Under the pieces are notes generated by a model. It was given only the letters and a program-made list of their open reading frames with translations, had not been told where the DNA came from and did not search any database. Below, in pieces: positions 31,418 to 44,178 of a stretch of DNA of 64,000 bases. Where the stretch lies: contig NW_020167555.1 of assembly GCF_001641265.1 (NCBI RefSeq), forward strand, positions 1 to 64,000, read 5' to 3'. The first letter of the stretch is position 1. Every line of letters begins with the position of its first letter. This stretch comes from Pseudogymnoascus destructans (lineage: Eukaryota > Ascomycota > Leotiomycetes > Thelebolales > Thelebolaceae). The position numbers and the translations under genes are program-made.

Positions 31418-34400
31418 TCATCCCCCCCTCGCCGCCCAAGGCAGCAACTGATCCTCTAACCACATCATCTCCTCCCTATACCTACTCTGTCGAGGTTTCA
31501 AAACGCCATGGAACGCTCGCAGGGCAAGCCATCTAATCTCCGTCTTGGATATCGCGCATCGATAACCCAAATTCTTCGGATTCTTCTCCTTGCTCTTAAT
31601 TAGTAGAAACGCCAGATCCACCAGACCGACAATCGTTCGAATGGTAATATCCGCGGTGGGCTGCTTCTGTGTCGGAAGGCATCTCGTGTATGCGCACATT
31701 TTGTTCGCACACTCCACAAAACTCTCAAATATGTTTCTTGAGACGACTATCGGCGAATTGAAGGTCGTATCCATGAACATAGCATGGCATTGTATCTTAA
31801 ACGAATTGAGCACTTTGCGATGAAAAGTCTTCCCTGGAGTCTTTGAAAACTCCACCGTCAGAGAGTCGACGACTTCCAGATCCTTGTGTTTCTCTCGGTG
31901 TTTGGATATATGCAAGGTCTTCGTGTTTATAAACGTGCCGCAGTACGGAAATTCTTGGCCCTTTACCAGTCGCTTGACCTTATGACCATTGATGGATGTC
32001 TCAAAGTTGACGAGAGTCTTTTCGGGATTGACGGAAACCCCGTAATCTGGAAGCCCGTCGTGCATCGTCTGAATAAACCGTCTGGCGTGGTCGGGATCGA
32101 TTGTAATCAGCAAGAAGTCATCTATAAGCCTGAGCAGTAAACTTTCATCGGGATTGAGGAATGATAGATGCTTCGCTTCCAGGTCGGCGTAAAAATAGTT
32201 GCACAGCAATGAAGATATAACCGATCCCTGGGGAATCCCCTTCTTTTGGCGGTAGAACTTCTTCCCAATCTTGACCAGGTTTCTCTGGACGTGTTCCGAA
32301 AGCAGCGATAAAAGTTGGTCTTTGGTGTGCCTCTGGACCGCGAGGTTTTCGGTGAAGATTGTATTCTTGCCGCTGGTCATCTTCAAGTCAAACGGTTGGT
32401 CACCCGCCGCCCACGCCAGAGAAGTCCATTTACGAATCGGTTTCGCCTGCCCATGCCGATACCCATCTCCTGGCTTTACCTCGACGTGCTTGGAGATCTG
32501 ATATTCGTCGCTCGTTGGCAAGCCGGATATGAGCTTGACGACAGCTGCCTGAGGGATCGTGTCGAATGCGGATTGCACATCGACTTTGCAAAAGTATAGA
32601 TTGCCCATAGGGTTGATTGTTTCCGCAAACTTCTTGATTTTGTTATACAGGTCACCGACAGAGAAGAGAGTGGAGCCAAACTTCGCAGGTGATAAATCCT
32701 GCCAGTATTAGCATCAGCCATGAAACAATCGCCAGTACATACCTTTTCAAAAGTCAACATGTTATATACCGGAGCCAATGTCGAATTGATACTAGGTCCA
32801 AGGGCTCTCTTCGAGTCTCGCCGAAGCTGCCGTCGTCGAAGATTCAGTATAGGCCTGACGCCCTTTTCCTTTGGTAGGAGCCTGATCTGGCTGAAGCCAA
32901 TAGTGCGCGAGTCCAGGACTGAATTGGCCATGTTTATATCTACTTCTTCAAACATCGCGAGTTTTAGTGATGCCATCACCGGCTCGGCCAGATTGCGCCA
33001 AACGTCCTGTCGAAAGAAGAATATGCGATAGCGGTGTACGCCAGATTCCGTGACATGGAAATTGCATCGAATCAGAGGTATGATCAAGGAGTCAAATATG
33101 TAATACATGAACTCGTAAAATATCTCCCATTTCTTGCGGGTGTCTGATTGTGAGCCCTTGGCGTTCTCAGAGTTGCCGCAGTTGAGCCATGGAATGGTGG
33201 AAATCTTGACCGTCAGTATAAGTTGCAACTCATGGGATGGGCTATGGTACCTTCATTCCCTGCGTCGCATCGTGGAGAGAGTGTGTTTCGAACCTCCTCA
33301 GGTTAATAAATCGGTCCACGTTCTTCATTAGCACCTGTTTATTGTGTGTCTGGTCCTCACCAGTTCCAAAAAACTCGTCCGGAATCACTCGCCCCAGCAT
33401 AGCACGGCAAAATGCAGACACATTTGCACTGGGGGTAGCAAGGTCTATGATGCTATCCTTTTTTAGCTTCTTTAGGGGGCGGGTCGGCGTGGAGCCAGTC
33501 CCGTTATGGCTTCCTGGCGTTGATTTCTGGGTTTGAAAGTTATGTGAGGCATCATCGATCGAGGGTTGCGGAAATGTTGCAAGTGCCTATAGCAATATAA
33601 GTCCTGTCTACCACCAGAATAAAAAGTCCCCTACATTCGATGGACAGTAATGTGCAACCAATTGACCGTAGGGGCACCTTTCATGTAATATCTGCAGCTT
33701 TCGCACGAGACTCGGCAATGGCCCTCTCAGTCGTCTGGGGATGCTGGTGGTAGATGCGCCCTTGTGGTTTGGAGGCAACCTGCGGATCTCGTCCTCACGC
33801 AGAGTATAATCCTTGAAGGGGTGGACAGTCTCGCGGAAATCGGCGACGGAATCAAAAACATTGTGAAGGCGAAATTGCCTGGGGAATATGTACTTTATGA
33901 CTTGCAGGGTGTTTGGATGAATGGCACCGTCTTCCAAAGACGCCGGCTTTGAACGATAACGGTTCAGGACATCTTAAACAGTCAGCGTATCCATCAAGTT
34001 TGGAGCAGCCATCCTTACGAATATGGCGCAGGCCGAATGTCACAGCGCCTCTAGAATTCAGCGTTGGCCGTGCATAAAGGATTTTGCTTCGTAGAAAGGC
34101 TATGCTTGAAGGGCTCCTATCTATCAATGGAGTCGATATCCTGGCTGACAGTTCGCGTCGTCCACCTTGATCCAGGATTTGGAGGTCTCCAAGCGGCATG
34201 CCTTCCAAATTCAGTAACCTCTCGTGCCTCTGCATGCAAATACATACCGCATATTTGAAAGTAATTGCCACGCCCATTACTAGCAGCAAGAAATATCCCA
34301 CAGTCAACAAACAAATCAATCATGACACGGTCTCCGCCCTTTCCTAATAATCCCAGCACCTGCGGCCATGGGTCCACCTTGAGTTCATTGAAGTGCTTGT

Positions 34401-35045
34401 TGGGATACACAGGTACAAGTCTGCGAACAGCAAATAATGTTGCATTGTTAGCGTCCATGCGGCCTGCAGACGGGACTTTGCTAAATCCTTGACAAAGGAG
34501 GTGTTTGACAGAGGTGTTTTCCCTCATGCTGTTGTTGAAGAGTAACCATACTGCAAAGTCGACAATCTGAAAACATTATTTAGCCATGCAACACACACTC
34601 AGATAGACAGACGCACCTCAGATTGCGAGTGTCCAAGATCAAACGGGGTCACAGTTGTGTCCAACCCAGATAAATCTGCCTGATTCGTGAAAGAATTCCA
34701 CCTGGTCGTCCGCTGGTCACTCTGTGGGTTCTGATGAGGTATACCAACCAATGTTGAGTCAAGAAACGGTCCAAGGCCATCTGCATCATCTATTGCAGTC
34801 TCCCCATCACGCCGATCAAGACTTCTTCTGCCAGCCGTCAACACCTTCTTCCTTCGAATTCTGGAGTTGCTAGGAAGCTTCACAAGCAGATATTCCCTCA
34901 ACGTGAGGACCTCGGGATAGAATCGAGAGAGCAGGGACTGCTGTACCACATTGACCGGCGCATAGGAAGAATACGACAATATGGAACGTTTATTGGCCTT
35001 ATCGATGGCCAGCTTGGCCCTGTGCCTCTTTCTCCCGCTAACCAT
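31418..35045 (-). CDS. TERT: Telomerase reverse transcriptase
   Basis: Seven exons (35045-34617, 34566-34248, 34201-34019, 33972-33635, 33586-33251, 33204-32743, 32698-31418) join in frame to about 1115 residues, normal for ascomycete TERT. It copies the telomerase RNA template onto chromosome ends. The N-terminal domain shows YPEVLTLREYLL and RIRRKK, then LLCQGFSKVPS, DPWPQVLGLLGKGGDRVMID and GNYFQICGMPLGDL. The RNA-binding part has FGLRHIHVLNR and KYIFPRQFRLHNVF, FCRAMLGRVIP and HVTESG. The RT part has LLPKEKGVRPILNLRR (motif 1), FCKVDVQSAFD (A), GIPQGSVISSLLC (B) and LLLRLIDDFLLIT (C), with all three catalytic Asp. Introns are 44-50 bp. Start MVSGRKRHRAKLA is the first ATG. Confidence 0.95.
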
Positions 35046-35833
35046 GGTGTGAAAGTGATATATTGACAGAGAAGCATCACTGTCTCTGCGACTCAACGCA
35101 TCTGTATCCCTGCTATGCCATGACGACAGAGCAACATTCCCCACAAGTAAAACACCAGCTCTCGCTCCGATTGTGGACGAAACCACACGCTTATATAATT
35201 ACTATAGAGGTACGGGTGATGTCTCGACGCCAACGCGCTTCTTTTTCGCTTGTTTAAGGGTCCCTTTTGTGGCAGACGCGACGTCCTGGCGTTGTTGTTG
35301 TGGCGGCGGTGGCTCAAGTTCCGATCGTCAGCGGCCAATTGCATGACCTCTGAGTTGGCGGAGGCAGGTTAATTTTAGCGGCCTGGCAAGGATAAGCACT
35401 CGCGTGTACTTGCAACACCTCTGCGCATACACAACTTCATCGAAGACCACTCTTCGTCTGTTCCACTCGTTTCTTCTGCTGTTCTGCCATGCAAAGGGCG
35501 AGCAGGAACACCATCTATCAATCCCGCCATAACTTCCACGCGCGCTCACTTGACACCGTCTCTATACAAACGACCGTCTCTATACGAACGCATCCTCGTT
35601 CCTTCCGGGACCCTAGAGGAAGATCGACAATTTCTGCGTCACTACTTTCGTGAATCGTGAACCATCGCTCCAAGGAACCTCGGCGGCCTTGTCAATCGCT
35701 TTGCGACTGCCTGTATTCAAGAAGCCACCCTACGAAGATGATGATGCTATAGGACAAACCTCGCATCCGGCAATATACCTTCACTAGGACTCGGCCAAAG
35801 CTAGATACGAGAGGTCCATGACGCCTTGCCAGC
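35046..35833. promoter_or_regulatory. Shared divergent promoter region of TERT and RhoGEF
   Basis: A 788-bp gap between two divergently transcribed genes must contain both promoters and 5' leaders. I see no further gene. CT-rich stretches occur before the RhoGEF start. No specific binding site is claimed. Confidence 0.5.
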
Positions 35834-38800
35834 ATGGACTCTAGCCTCACAGCCGATCAGAACTTCTATGCGCAATCAAACCTGCACCAGCCCTTCCAGG
35901 ATGACAACAATGAGACCGCGTCCATCTCGGGAGCCTCATCTGAACTTCGCGGCGGCGACGCAGAGCTTGCAAACAACAGTCTTCAATCAATGGGTATAGC
36001 TGGGTATACAAACGGCGGCGCGGCAGTAGATCTTGTGGATTTGCCCGACGACTTCTACAAGGGGTTTCAAGGGAAGCTGGATACAACCGGTGTCAATGCA
36101 ACCAGCAAGCCTGCCTCTGGTCAGAGAAACAGCTCTACTCCGTTACTGAACAGCAATGGTACCACAGCAAAGTACCCAGTCATAGCTGGCTTGCACACGA
36201 CGCCAAAGCAATCATACAGATCTGTATCCGCACCAATGAATGACGGCCGCGTAAAACCTGCGCCCGCTCTGAAAGGCGTGCCTCGAAGCCAGCAGCCAAG
36301 CGTCAGAGACTTGTTAAAGCGCTTCGATACTAATGGCGAGCAGCCAAGTTCACTTCCACGGAAAACTCCTCCCAGACTGCCACCAGCCAAGCCTCTCGAT
36401 GCCTCCAACCGATATAGGCCAGCTGCGTCGATTCAAAAACAACAACCTATCATAAGACCTGGCCAGGCTACTAGAGAACCTTACGCCGGACCTGCCAAAA
36501 CGACCCCATCGAGGACGACACAGCGGGATAGGTTCGCCGTTGAAGACCAGCGTTCGAACAACACTTTATCCTCCGCTGCTCGTTCCCCCAATATGAAGAA
36601 TCAGTTTGGCGAGTTCACCGACGGCTCTCGATCCGTGTCGAACCTTGCCATTTCAATTATACCCCCAAAGCCCGCCGCAACAGACGCTACACGAAAACCA
36701 CTCTTCGGAGAGATCGTCCCTACCGAATCTGGATCTCAAATAGCGTACAGCATCTCAGATCCTCGCAGTCGCGCTCGCCGAACCTCAGATTCCAGCCTCA
36801 TGTCGCAATCTTGGTCTCATCGGCGAAGTTCGTCCGATGTCGACATATCCCCAACATCTCCAACTGCTTGGTATCTCGGCGTCACCCCAAAATTGGATGA
36901 CCTCGGGATAGGCGCTACTCCAAAGCATGCCAGGGCCCACAATCGATCCCAGAGCGATTTTTCTGTGTTTCCAGCTTCCAGCGTCCTCGTCGGGTTTAAT
37001 GATATGGGATTTATGAAATCAGACAAAAAAACAGACAAAAAATCTACGCCGAAGGCACCTTCAAAATCACGCCTGCCCATAAGCTCCAAGCGTACCAGCC
37101 ATTCTTCGGCCTCTTCGACTCCCAGCACTCGGTCTTCCTCTCCGTTCGCGGCAAAAATGATTGCATCCAACAAGAAAGACCAAAAGACTGATACACGGCC
37201 GTGGAGCCCCCCAGGTCACGGGAGTACAGGCAGTCGACTTTCCGCTCGTGGCCAGGGCAGGAGCCCAGCTAAAATATCTACCAACAATGCTAGCCTGAAG
37301 GCTTATATCTCATCACCACCACCTATGAAATCTCCACCTCTCAGGAGTTCTAGGCCGAGGCAGCCCGTCTCGGCGGCTACTACCGCGAGCTCCCGAAATA
37401 AGGTCTCTGATGTTAGTTCACGGTCGAATTCGAGCTTCAGCAACCGTACAGAGAGTAGGATCCAGGAGAAGGCTCGGATCAACAGGCTAGCCTCCGCGGG
37501 CCCTGTGGACTACGCGGCAAAGCGAGCCCGGATACAACAGGCTTTTTCAAAAACGATACAAGAGACGGAGCAGAAAGAGAATGATCAAGCACCTCTCGAA
37601 GGAGCTGCCACACAGAACGAAGCGGATCCCCAGAGCCAGGTTGGCCAGCGCACAGAATACGTGAAAGAGCCCAAGCTAGTCGTCGACACCAGCTTCTCGG
37701 GCCCAGCAGCGTCGAAAGACTCTCCAACTTTGGGCATGCCCGGTAGCTTTCCTCGACAGCAAGCTGAAATCGATGAATCGCCATCCTCTGCAGTATCTAA
37801 CGCTACGGTTGTCACTCTATTTGACCACCAGCTACAGACCGAACCGGCCCAGCATCATTCGATCTCGGGTTTCCCGCAAGATTCCACCCCGCAGCCATTA
37901 TCATCTCAGCGAGACTCCATTGGCAGCCCCGAGGACTATTTCGACGCCAACGATGGCTCAATACAGATCGTTTTGGATGATGCGTCCAATGGAGAATCCC
38001 AGTTTCCAGACTTTGCCGATAGTCAACGCCAGGTACTAGATGATGAGCATCAATTGCAGCCTCTTATATTTGTAGATAATGCTCCTCAACTTTATGATCA
38101 AGAGACAGAGTCCACATCATTTGTCAGGGCCTCGTCTCCTCACTCCGCGTACGAGCCAGGGCCAATTATAAGTGATGTCCACCCCGAAGACGCCGCTGCT
38201 CTCCCTGAGATAGACCATTCCATGACCTTCAGCGAAGTCATTGCCACACCTGACAACGATGGGGCTGTGCAATCCGACGCTGGCGCATTTGCCCCTTCGA
38301 CATTCTGGCCGTCTCGTCACAGCTCGCCAAGCCGAACTTCTTCGGGTTTGTCCAAACTAGATACATTACTATATTCATCACCAACAAAGCCTCCCAATCC
38401 ACCTGGTATTGAAGGCTCGCCAGTGACGGAGATCGACTACGGAAGCTCAGGGAGCGTAGGTGAAGCTGAACACGTCGCTCAACATGGCAATCATCAAAGG
38501 GCCAGCCATCCATCAAACTGGTCAGATATCACCGTCGACGCCAGTAATAGATCGTCTTGGTATGTCAACACAAATTCGTCGTCGGGCCTGTTTCAAGAAC
38601 CGTCTGTACCACCCCCACTGCCGCCCAAGAAGCCAATACTTCCGGCGAAACCAGAAGTTCCTCCAAAACCAGCAAACTATGAAGAGCTTTTCTCCCCCAG
38701 GCCCGATGGAGATGATAGTAATGACAGTTCCTCCGAATTATATTCGTCAATGACGGATCTGACGGGGATCAACCACATTATCAAACCGCCTCGGAGCAAG

Positions 38801-41437
38801 TCGACAATACCCCCAATACCAGCACCGCCGCCATGGCTTGCTGGGGCGCCGTCTTCGCCTGCACATCCTACTACGCGACGAAGGACACCCCCACCTTCAA
38901 ACGCGTGGAATCGTCACCCACCACCAAGTTTGCATCGCTATAGTTTCAAGGACCCCGAGTCCAGGCGTGCCAGCGGAGATGATATGTACTCTTATCGACC
39001 ATCTACCTCTACAGCCAGATCCAGCGCCCAGATTTCTGTGGAGGGGGATGCGGCTGAGACATCGCTCTCGAGCACAGACCATCTCTCTATCGATGCCCCG
39101 CAACACAGCGACGACAGTGTGGCCCCCGGAGCTGCTGCAGCGGCCCTCCGCCATCGCAAAATGCTCATCCAAGAGCTAATCGACACGGAGGCTGTCTATC
39201 TTAAGGATATGAACGTGGTGGTTGAAATTTATCAAGGCACAGCTGAGGCATGCCCAAAACTGGGCACTGGCGATATCAAAGCTATATTCCGCAACAGCGA
39301 CGAGGTTATTGCATTTTCCGAGCGGTTCCTTGCCGATATCAAAGCTTCCAGTACCGCAATCTACATTCCTCGCTCGACAAAGTCTAAGCAAGCCGATGCG
39401 GCTAAATCTGTTGAATCTACAGACACCGGAGACAGGCCTCTATCACCTGCAGAAGACGAAAGTGACTGGGCAAAGGATCAAAAGACCACGATCGGTGAAA
39501 ATTTCGGGCGCCACATTGAGGAGATGGAGAAGGTGTATGCTAATTTCCTGAAAAACAGTGAACAAGGGACAAGTCGTCTGCAATTGCTGCAGGCAGATCC
39601 TACAGTAAATGTCTGGCTGGAAGAATGCAATGCGGTTGCAAAAGACCTGACTGGCGCATGGGATCTCGACGCCTTGCTAGTAAAGCCGGTGCAACGTATC
39701 ACACGATATCAGTTACTGCTGACGGGGATTGTCAAGAACACACCAGAGCTCCATCCGGATTACCCCTCACTGCAGAAATCCCTCGAGGATATCAAACGTC
39801 TCCTTGACAACATAGACGGTCAAAAGAAGCGCATTCACAAAGTCAATGAGATTGTTACTGGCCGCAAGAGGAAAGAGTCGGACATCCGATCTGGCTTAAA
39901 GAATCCATTTACTCGACGTGAAAGAGCAGAAACAGCTGTCCTGCATGACAGAGCGAATGAAGACCAGGAGTATCTCAAATACTGCGACAAATTCCACTCC
40001 GAATGGATTCATTTGCAGTTCATCATCCGAGATATCGACCTCTACCTCGAGAATGTGACTCGCTGGGTCGATGACTTTTTGCGCTATTTGTCTGCAATCG
40101 AACTGGTAGTCCGCGCATCGCCTTCCAGCTGTCCGGAGCTGGAGAGTAAATGGGCCCGGTTTAATCTGTCCATGAGAGATGTGGGGAAAGTAGCTTTGGA
40201 AGAACATGTAAGCGCCGCTCTCATCAATGTCCAACTGCTGGGATTGTACTAATATTATAACAGAAAGCTGCTATTCGGGAACACGTTCTGGAGCCGTTTT
40301 CCAGTCTTACCAAGGCGTACATTCCACCACAGGCAGCCTTGAAGAAGCGTAACAAACGCCGCCCTGATTTCCAGAGGTTCGAGACTTTGAAGAGCCAGAA
40401 TCGAAAGATTGATGAGAAGCTTGCCGAGCAAGTCGAGCAATACATGGCCTTAAACGACACGCTCAAGCTCGAACTGCCAAAACTTTCGTCTCTCAATGAA
40501 AATCTCAAGGATCTCTGCTTGGCTCGCTTGATTACTACACAAGTTGCGTGGTACTCCATCTGGAATGATAAACTGAAGACCGTACTCGAACAGAACGAGC
40601 TACCAAAGGACATCAACGACATCCTCGACAAGTTCAACCGCGACTTCAGGCACCAAGATGCCAAGGCACAGGCTATGAGCATTCTGAATGGGAGCACAGT
40701 GGCATCAGCTAGAGGCCGGCTCTCACAGTCGACCGCAAGGGACGATGAGGTGTCTTTGAAGTCAAAGAGTAGGGCGTCTACCATTAACAACCGTACTCGC
40801 GGCCTGTCAACCCAAAGCGAAGCCACGGACCAGACACACAGATCTAGCGAGCAGCCTCGTGCATCTCTGGTTGCAAACTCGGCCAGCCTTGCTGTTGTTG
40901 CACTGGGAGGCCGTCCAGACGCTCGACTCAGTGTCGAATCTAGCGATAGGCCTCGGCCAAGCGGGGAGTCAGCGAACAGTGGCCACCGCTCGCTGTTTGA
41001 ATCGTCATACACTCCCACACGATGGGCCGAGGGGCTTCCTCCTCCTGAACCATCGTTCTCTGACGCATTCAATTCAGCACTCCCGTGGTCTAATACCGAC
41101 GGTTGTTCTCAAAATGACACAAGCAGGCGGTCGTCTCAGGTCCCTTCTGAGCATCGGGGCATCCCTCGTACCAGCTACAAGATTCTTTATGTAGTCGCCA
41201 GTCTGCACGAGTTCAACATTGAGGCTACGAAAACAGAGGCGGGCTACCCTTACCTCACATATGAAGACGGCGAGGTTTGTAATTGTTCCACCAAACATCA
41301 GCTAGCTAACCATTTCGCAGATCTTTGACGTGATTGCCGAAAAGGGCGAGCTATGGCTCGCAAAGAATCAAGACGACCCAATGGAAACGATCGGTTGGAT
41401 TTGGAACCAACATTTTGCTAGGATGGTGGAATATTGA
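35834..41437 (+). CDS. DH-BAR-SH3 Rho guanine nucleotide exchange factor (Tuba-like)
   Basis: Exons 35834-40207, 40264-41274 and 41321-41437 join in frame (about 1833 residues). The first ~1090 residues are disordered, rich in Ser/Pro, with PPPLPPKKPILPAKP-type SH3-binding stretches. A Dbl-homology domain follows (about 1100-1320: LIQELIDTEAVYLKDMNVVV, LLVKPVQRITRYQLLL). Then a BAR-type coiled region (about 1340-1610; LKKRNKRRPDFQRFETLK). The C-terminus is SH3-like (YKILYVVASLHEF, GELWLAK, GWIWNQHF). No PH domain is visible; BAR after DH is the Tuba/dynamin-binding-protein arrangement. It should activate a Rho/Cdc42 GTPase at curved membrane. Start: ATG of MDSSLTADQNFY. Confidence 0.9.
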
Positions 41438-42082
41438 TACTGTTCCTCGCATCGCATCTGGCAAAGACAATTTTCCTTCGATTGCTGACCTTGGAGTTAT
41501 CCACGCGTTTTACAACGCCACTTCACTTCTCTCGCCGTGGATATACTTTGATATTCCCCACGGCGTTTTGGCTGAGACTTGGCAGCCATTTTTTCTGCAG
41601 GTTCTCTTCTCTTCTTCCCTTTAGCGCACTTTGCCATTTTGGCTTTATACCTCCAGTACTCTTCTATGTTGCTTTACTCATGAAAGGCTTTCGGAATATC
41701 AGTTGTATTTACGATGGGATGATATTAAACGAGGCTCGGATAGCGGGATGGGAGTCGATTTGAGTTGGGGCGAAATGGTCGAAAGTCATGTTATATATTA
41801 CTAAAAGGAAGGGGCGATAACAGGAGTTGACGGAAAGATATATCGTGATGATGAGTAGGTGGAACATAGACAGTTGAACAATGGAAGAGTGTGATAATTG
41901 ATATATCCGAGGGACATGACAGATATAGCTCTTAATTTAAGCTCCCCAGGGCCATCCCTCTCCGTAGAGTAAAATACCAAGGCCCATCCCCCAAACGCCG
42001 CCAGCTTGTGACAGCTTTGTTCCAGTTAAACGCCAGCCTATAAACCGTGCCCGCTCGCATGTATGTCAAAAAAAGTCCCACG
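41438..42082. other. Convergent intergenic region
   Basis: It holds the 3' ends of the RhoGEF and BEM46-like genes. Short frames here (for example 41334-41624) only extend or shadow the RhoGEF exon. Nothing else seen. Confidence 0.5.
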
Positions 42083-43453
42083 TCAAACCTTTCGCTCGAC
42101 TTGTACGCTCTTGCGATCTTTCTCCATCTGGCTGAAGTCACCATGGCCCTCAAGACTCTCCATGAAAGTCTGGATGGCATGGAAGTAACCTGGCTCCATG
42201 ACGGAAGAGTTGTGGTCGCCTTCTTCAATGGGCTTCCAGATCTTTGTTGGGGATTGGCAGAGTTCGTAGAGCTTGCGCATATGTTCAGGACTGTAAGTGA
42301 TCAGCCGATTTAGCAGATTACGGCTGTGAACATATATGATTATGTAAAGGACGAGGGATCAGACTTGTCGTAAGACGTCTTGTATAATCTGGGACCCGAA
42401 GGGCTCATGTTTTGTGGATGGAAATATAGTCATCATTTCGTCGGTGGGGATGGATATGAAATAGAGAAACGTACGGGACCATCTCGTCCTTGAGACCAGA
42501 GATGAAGAGTACCGGAACCTCGGTTATGGTGGGAATTATGGTTTCGGAGGGCCAGATCTGGTGGCAGAGGAGGGCGAGATAGCGCGCTGGTGGAATAACA
42601 CTGCGATGGTCAGTTACGCACGACCTCAATGGAGAACCAAGGCAACTCACGAAGGGATAAGTTTCCTCATCGACAGAAAGGTGTTCTCAAGTATTAATCC
42701 CGAGATCTTCCCGCTCTTCTGGTTTTTCGCTACCAGTTGAATGCTGACTGCACCTCCCAGGCTCTGCCCATAGACTACAATCTTGTTGTTCTTGGTCTCG
42801 TGCCTGTTCGTCAAATAGTCCAGTGCGGTCTGTGCATCTATCATCAGTCCCCTCTCGTCGGGACTACCTGTGCTCAGACCATAGCCACGGTACTCCAGCA
42901 TGAACACGCTGCAGCCCATCAGCTCCGCTATCATCTGCGCAATGGGGACACGGTGTCCAATGTTGCCGGCATTGCCATGGAACATCAGCACCGTTGTCGG
43001 CACAGCCTGAGCTTGGTTCGGTGCGCGGATGAAGAAGGCAGAGAGCTTCTCGCCGTCGGGTGTGGGGATCTGAAGGTCTTCATAGTTGTCGATGCCGTAG
43101 TGGCTCGGCTTGGGGACCTTGGTACGAGCATCGCCAGGAACATGCGATGGGTAGATGAGAGCTCTGGGAGTGTCGCGTGTCAGCTTGCATTGAATTGGGT
43201 GTTTGGAAATGGGTGAATGGAGACTGACTTTTGTTTGAAATAGAGAGCAGAGCTCAATATGACGGCAAAGCCCTATGACGAAACAGATTAGCAGGCTGCG
43301 TTGCGTTTCCGTACCCCTCTGGGCGTTGGATGAAGGCAGACTAACTGACGAGACCATGACTGGGACACGCATCCAGGAAGCACACGTCACACCGAAGGAC
43401 GTGAGAAGCTCCAAGTAGGAAGGAGCTGCTGACCCATGAGCGGACATGCTCAT
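42083..43453 (-). CDS. bem46: BEM46/ABHD13-type alpha/beta hydrolase
   Basis: Exons 43453-43346, 43272-43229, 43163-42651, 42600-42475 and 42290-42083 join in frame (about 332 residues). A hydrophobic N-terminal segment (GFAVILSSALYF) should anchor it in a membrane. The hydrolase core has the oxyanion region MFHGNAGNIGHR, EYRGYGLSTG, nucleophile elbow VVYGQSLGGAV (Ser), acid loop LFISGLKDEMVPPEHM (Asp) and GDHNSS with the catalytic His. BEM46 proteins are eisosome/ER-associated fungal proteins linked to polarity; substrate unknown. The last intron is long for this locus (184 bp). Start MSMSAHGS: the first ATG; a longer frame begins with TTG. Confidence 0.9.
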
Positions 43454-43501
43454 CTCATGGCAAAGCAAGGAAGAGAGAAATAAGGGGGGAGGAGGAGGAA
43501 G

Positions 43502-43571
43502 ACGGCACAGCCTGAGCTTGGTTCGGTGCGCAGATGAAGAAGGCAGAGAGCTTCTCGCCGTCGGGTGTGGG
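43502..43571. repeat. ~68-bp copy of a BEM46 exon segment
   Basis: 43502-43571 repeats 42998-43067 (inside exon 3 of the BEM46-like gene) in the same orientation with very few differences, including GCACAGCCTGAGCTTGGTTC and GAAGAAGGCAGAGAGCTTCT. It lies about 50 bp upstream of that gene's start codon. Confidence 0.9.
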
Positions 43572-44178
43572 AGAGCAAGACAAAAGAAATGAACTAAAAG
43601 TTTGAAGTTCCAGATGAGATACGGAGCATCAGGTAGCAGGCATCAGGTGAGCCTCTTCGCCCGCCCTGAGTTTTGAGTTTTGAGATCAAAAGGGAAGAGT
43701 TGCAGATTGCTGAGATTGTTGGAGAGTTGTGGATAAAAAGGGTACTTGGCGAGACGCCATAAGCCCTACGGTAATGTAGGTACCCGACGGCTGGTCATTT
43801 TTAATTGCCTTGCTGGCAGCCCAACGGAGAGGAATGATATGCTAAGATCGAATAACTGGACTCCAATATTCTCTAATACACTCCATCATCTATTTCCAGT
43901 TTTTCTCAAACACTTCACGTACCAAAAAATCCCCATTTTCCAGCATTTTTCCCACGGCAGAAATCCCTGGTCACTGTTCAGGCTTCTCGTTGGCCCAACT
44001 GCCCCTCCCCCCCCCCAGAAACACATTAACAACAACATCTTTCCGACTTTCACCCTTCCTTCAGAGCCGGCACCCCCGACAACAAACCCTACAACTATCC
44101 TTCTTCGCGCCATCCCGACATCTTCCATAGACGGACTCATCATATAAAAGTCCACTCTGTTACACCGCTCACGCGAAC
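43572..44178. other. Divergent intergenic region
   Basis: Promoter region for the BEM46-like gene (minus) and the LYAR-like gene (plus). Frames here (for example 43746-44147) show no domain. A CCCCTCCCCCCCCCC tract lies at about 44005-44020. Confidence 0.5.

Noticed and set aside
36121..40234. Minus-strand frames inside the RhoGEF gene
   Set aside because: Antisense shadows with no domain; the sense strand has DH, BAR and SH3 motifs.
39896..41072. 282- and 112-codon antisense frames over RhoGEF exons 1 and 2
   Set aside because: Ser/Leu-rich reverse translations of the BAR region, not conserved motifs.
42405..42650. 81-codon frame as separate gene
   Set aside because: It is exon 4 of the BEM46-like gene running into its intron.
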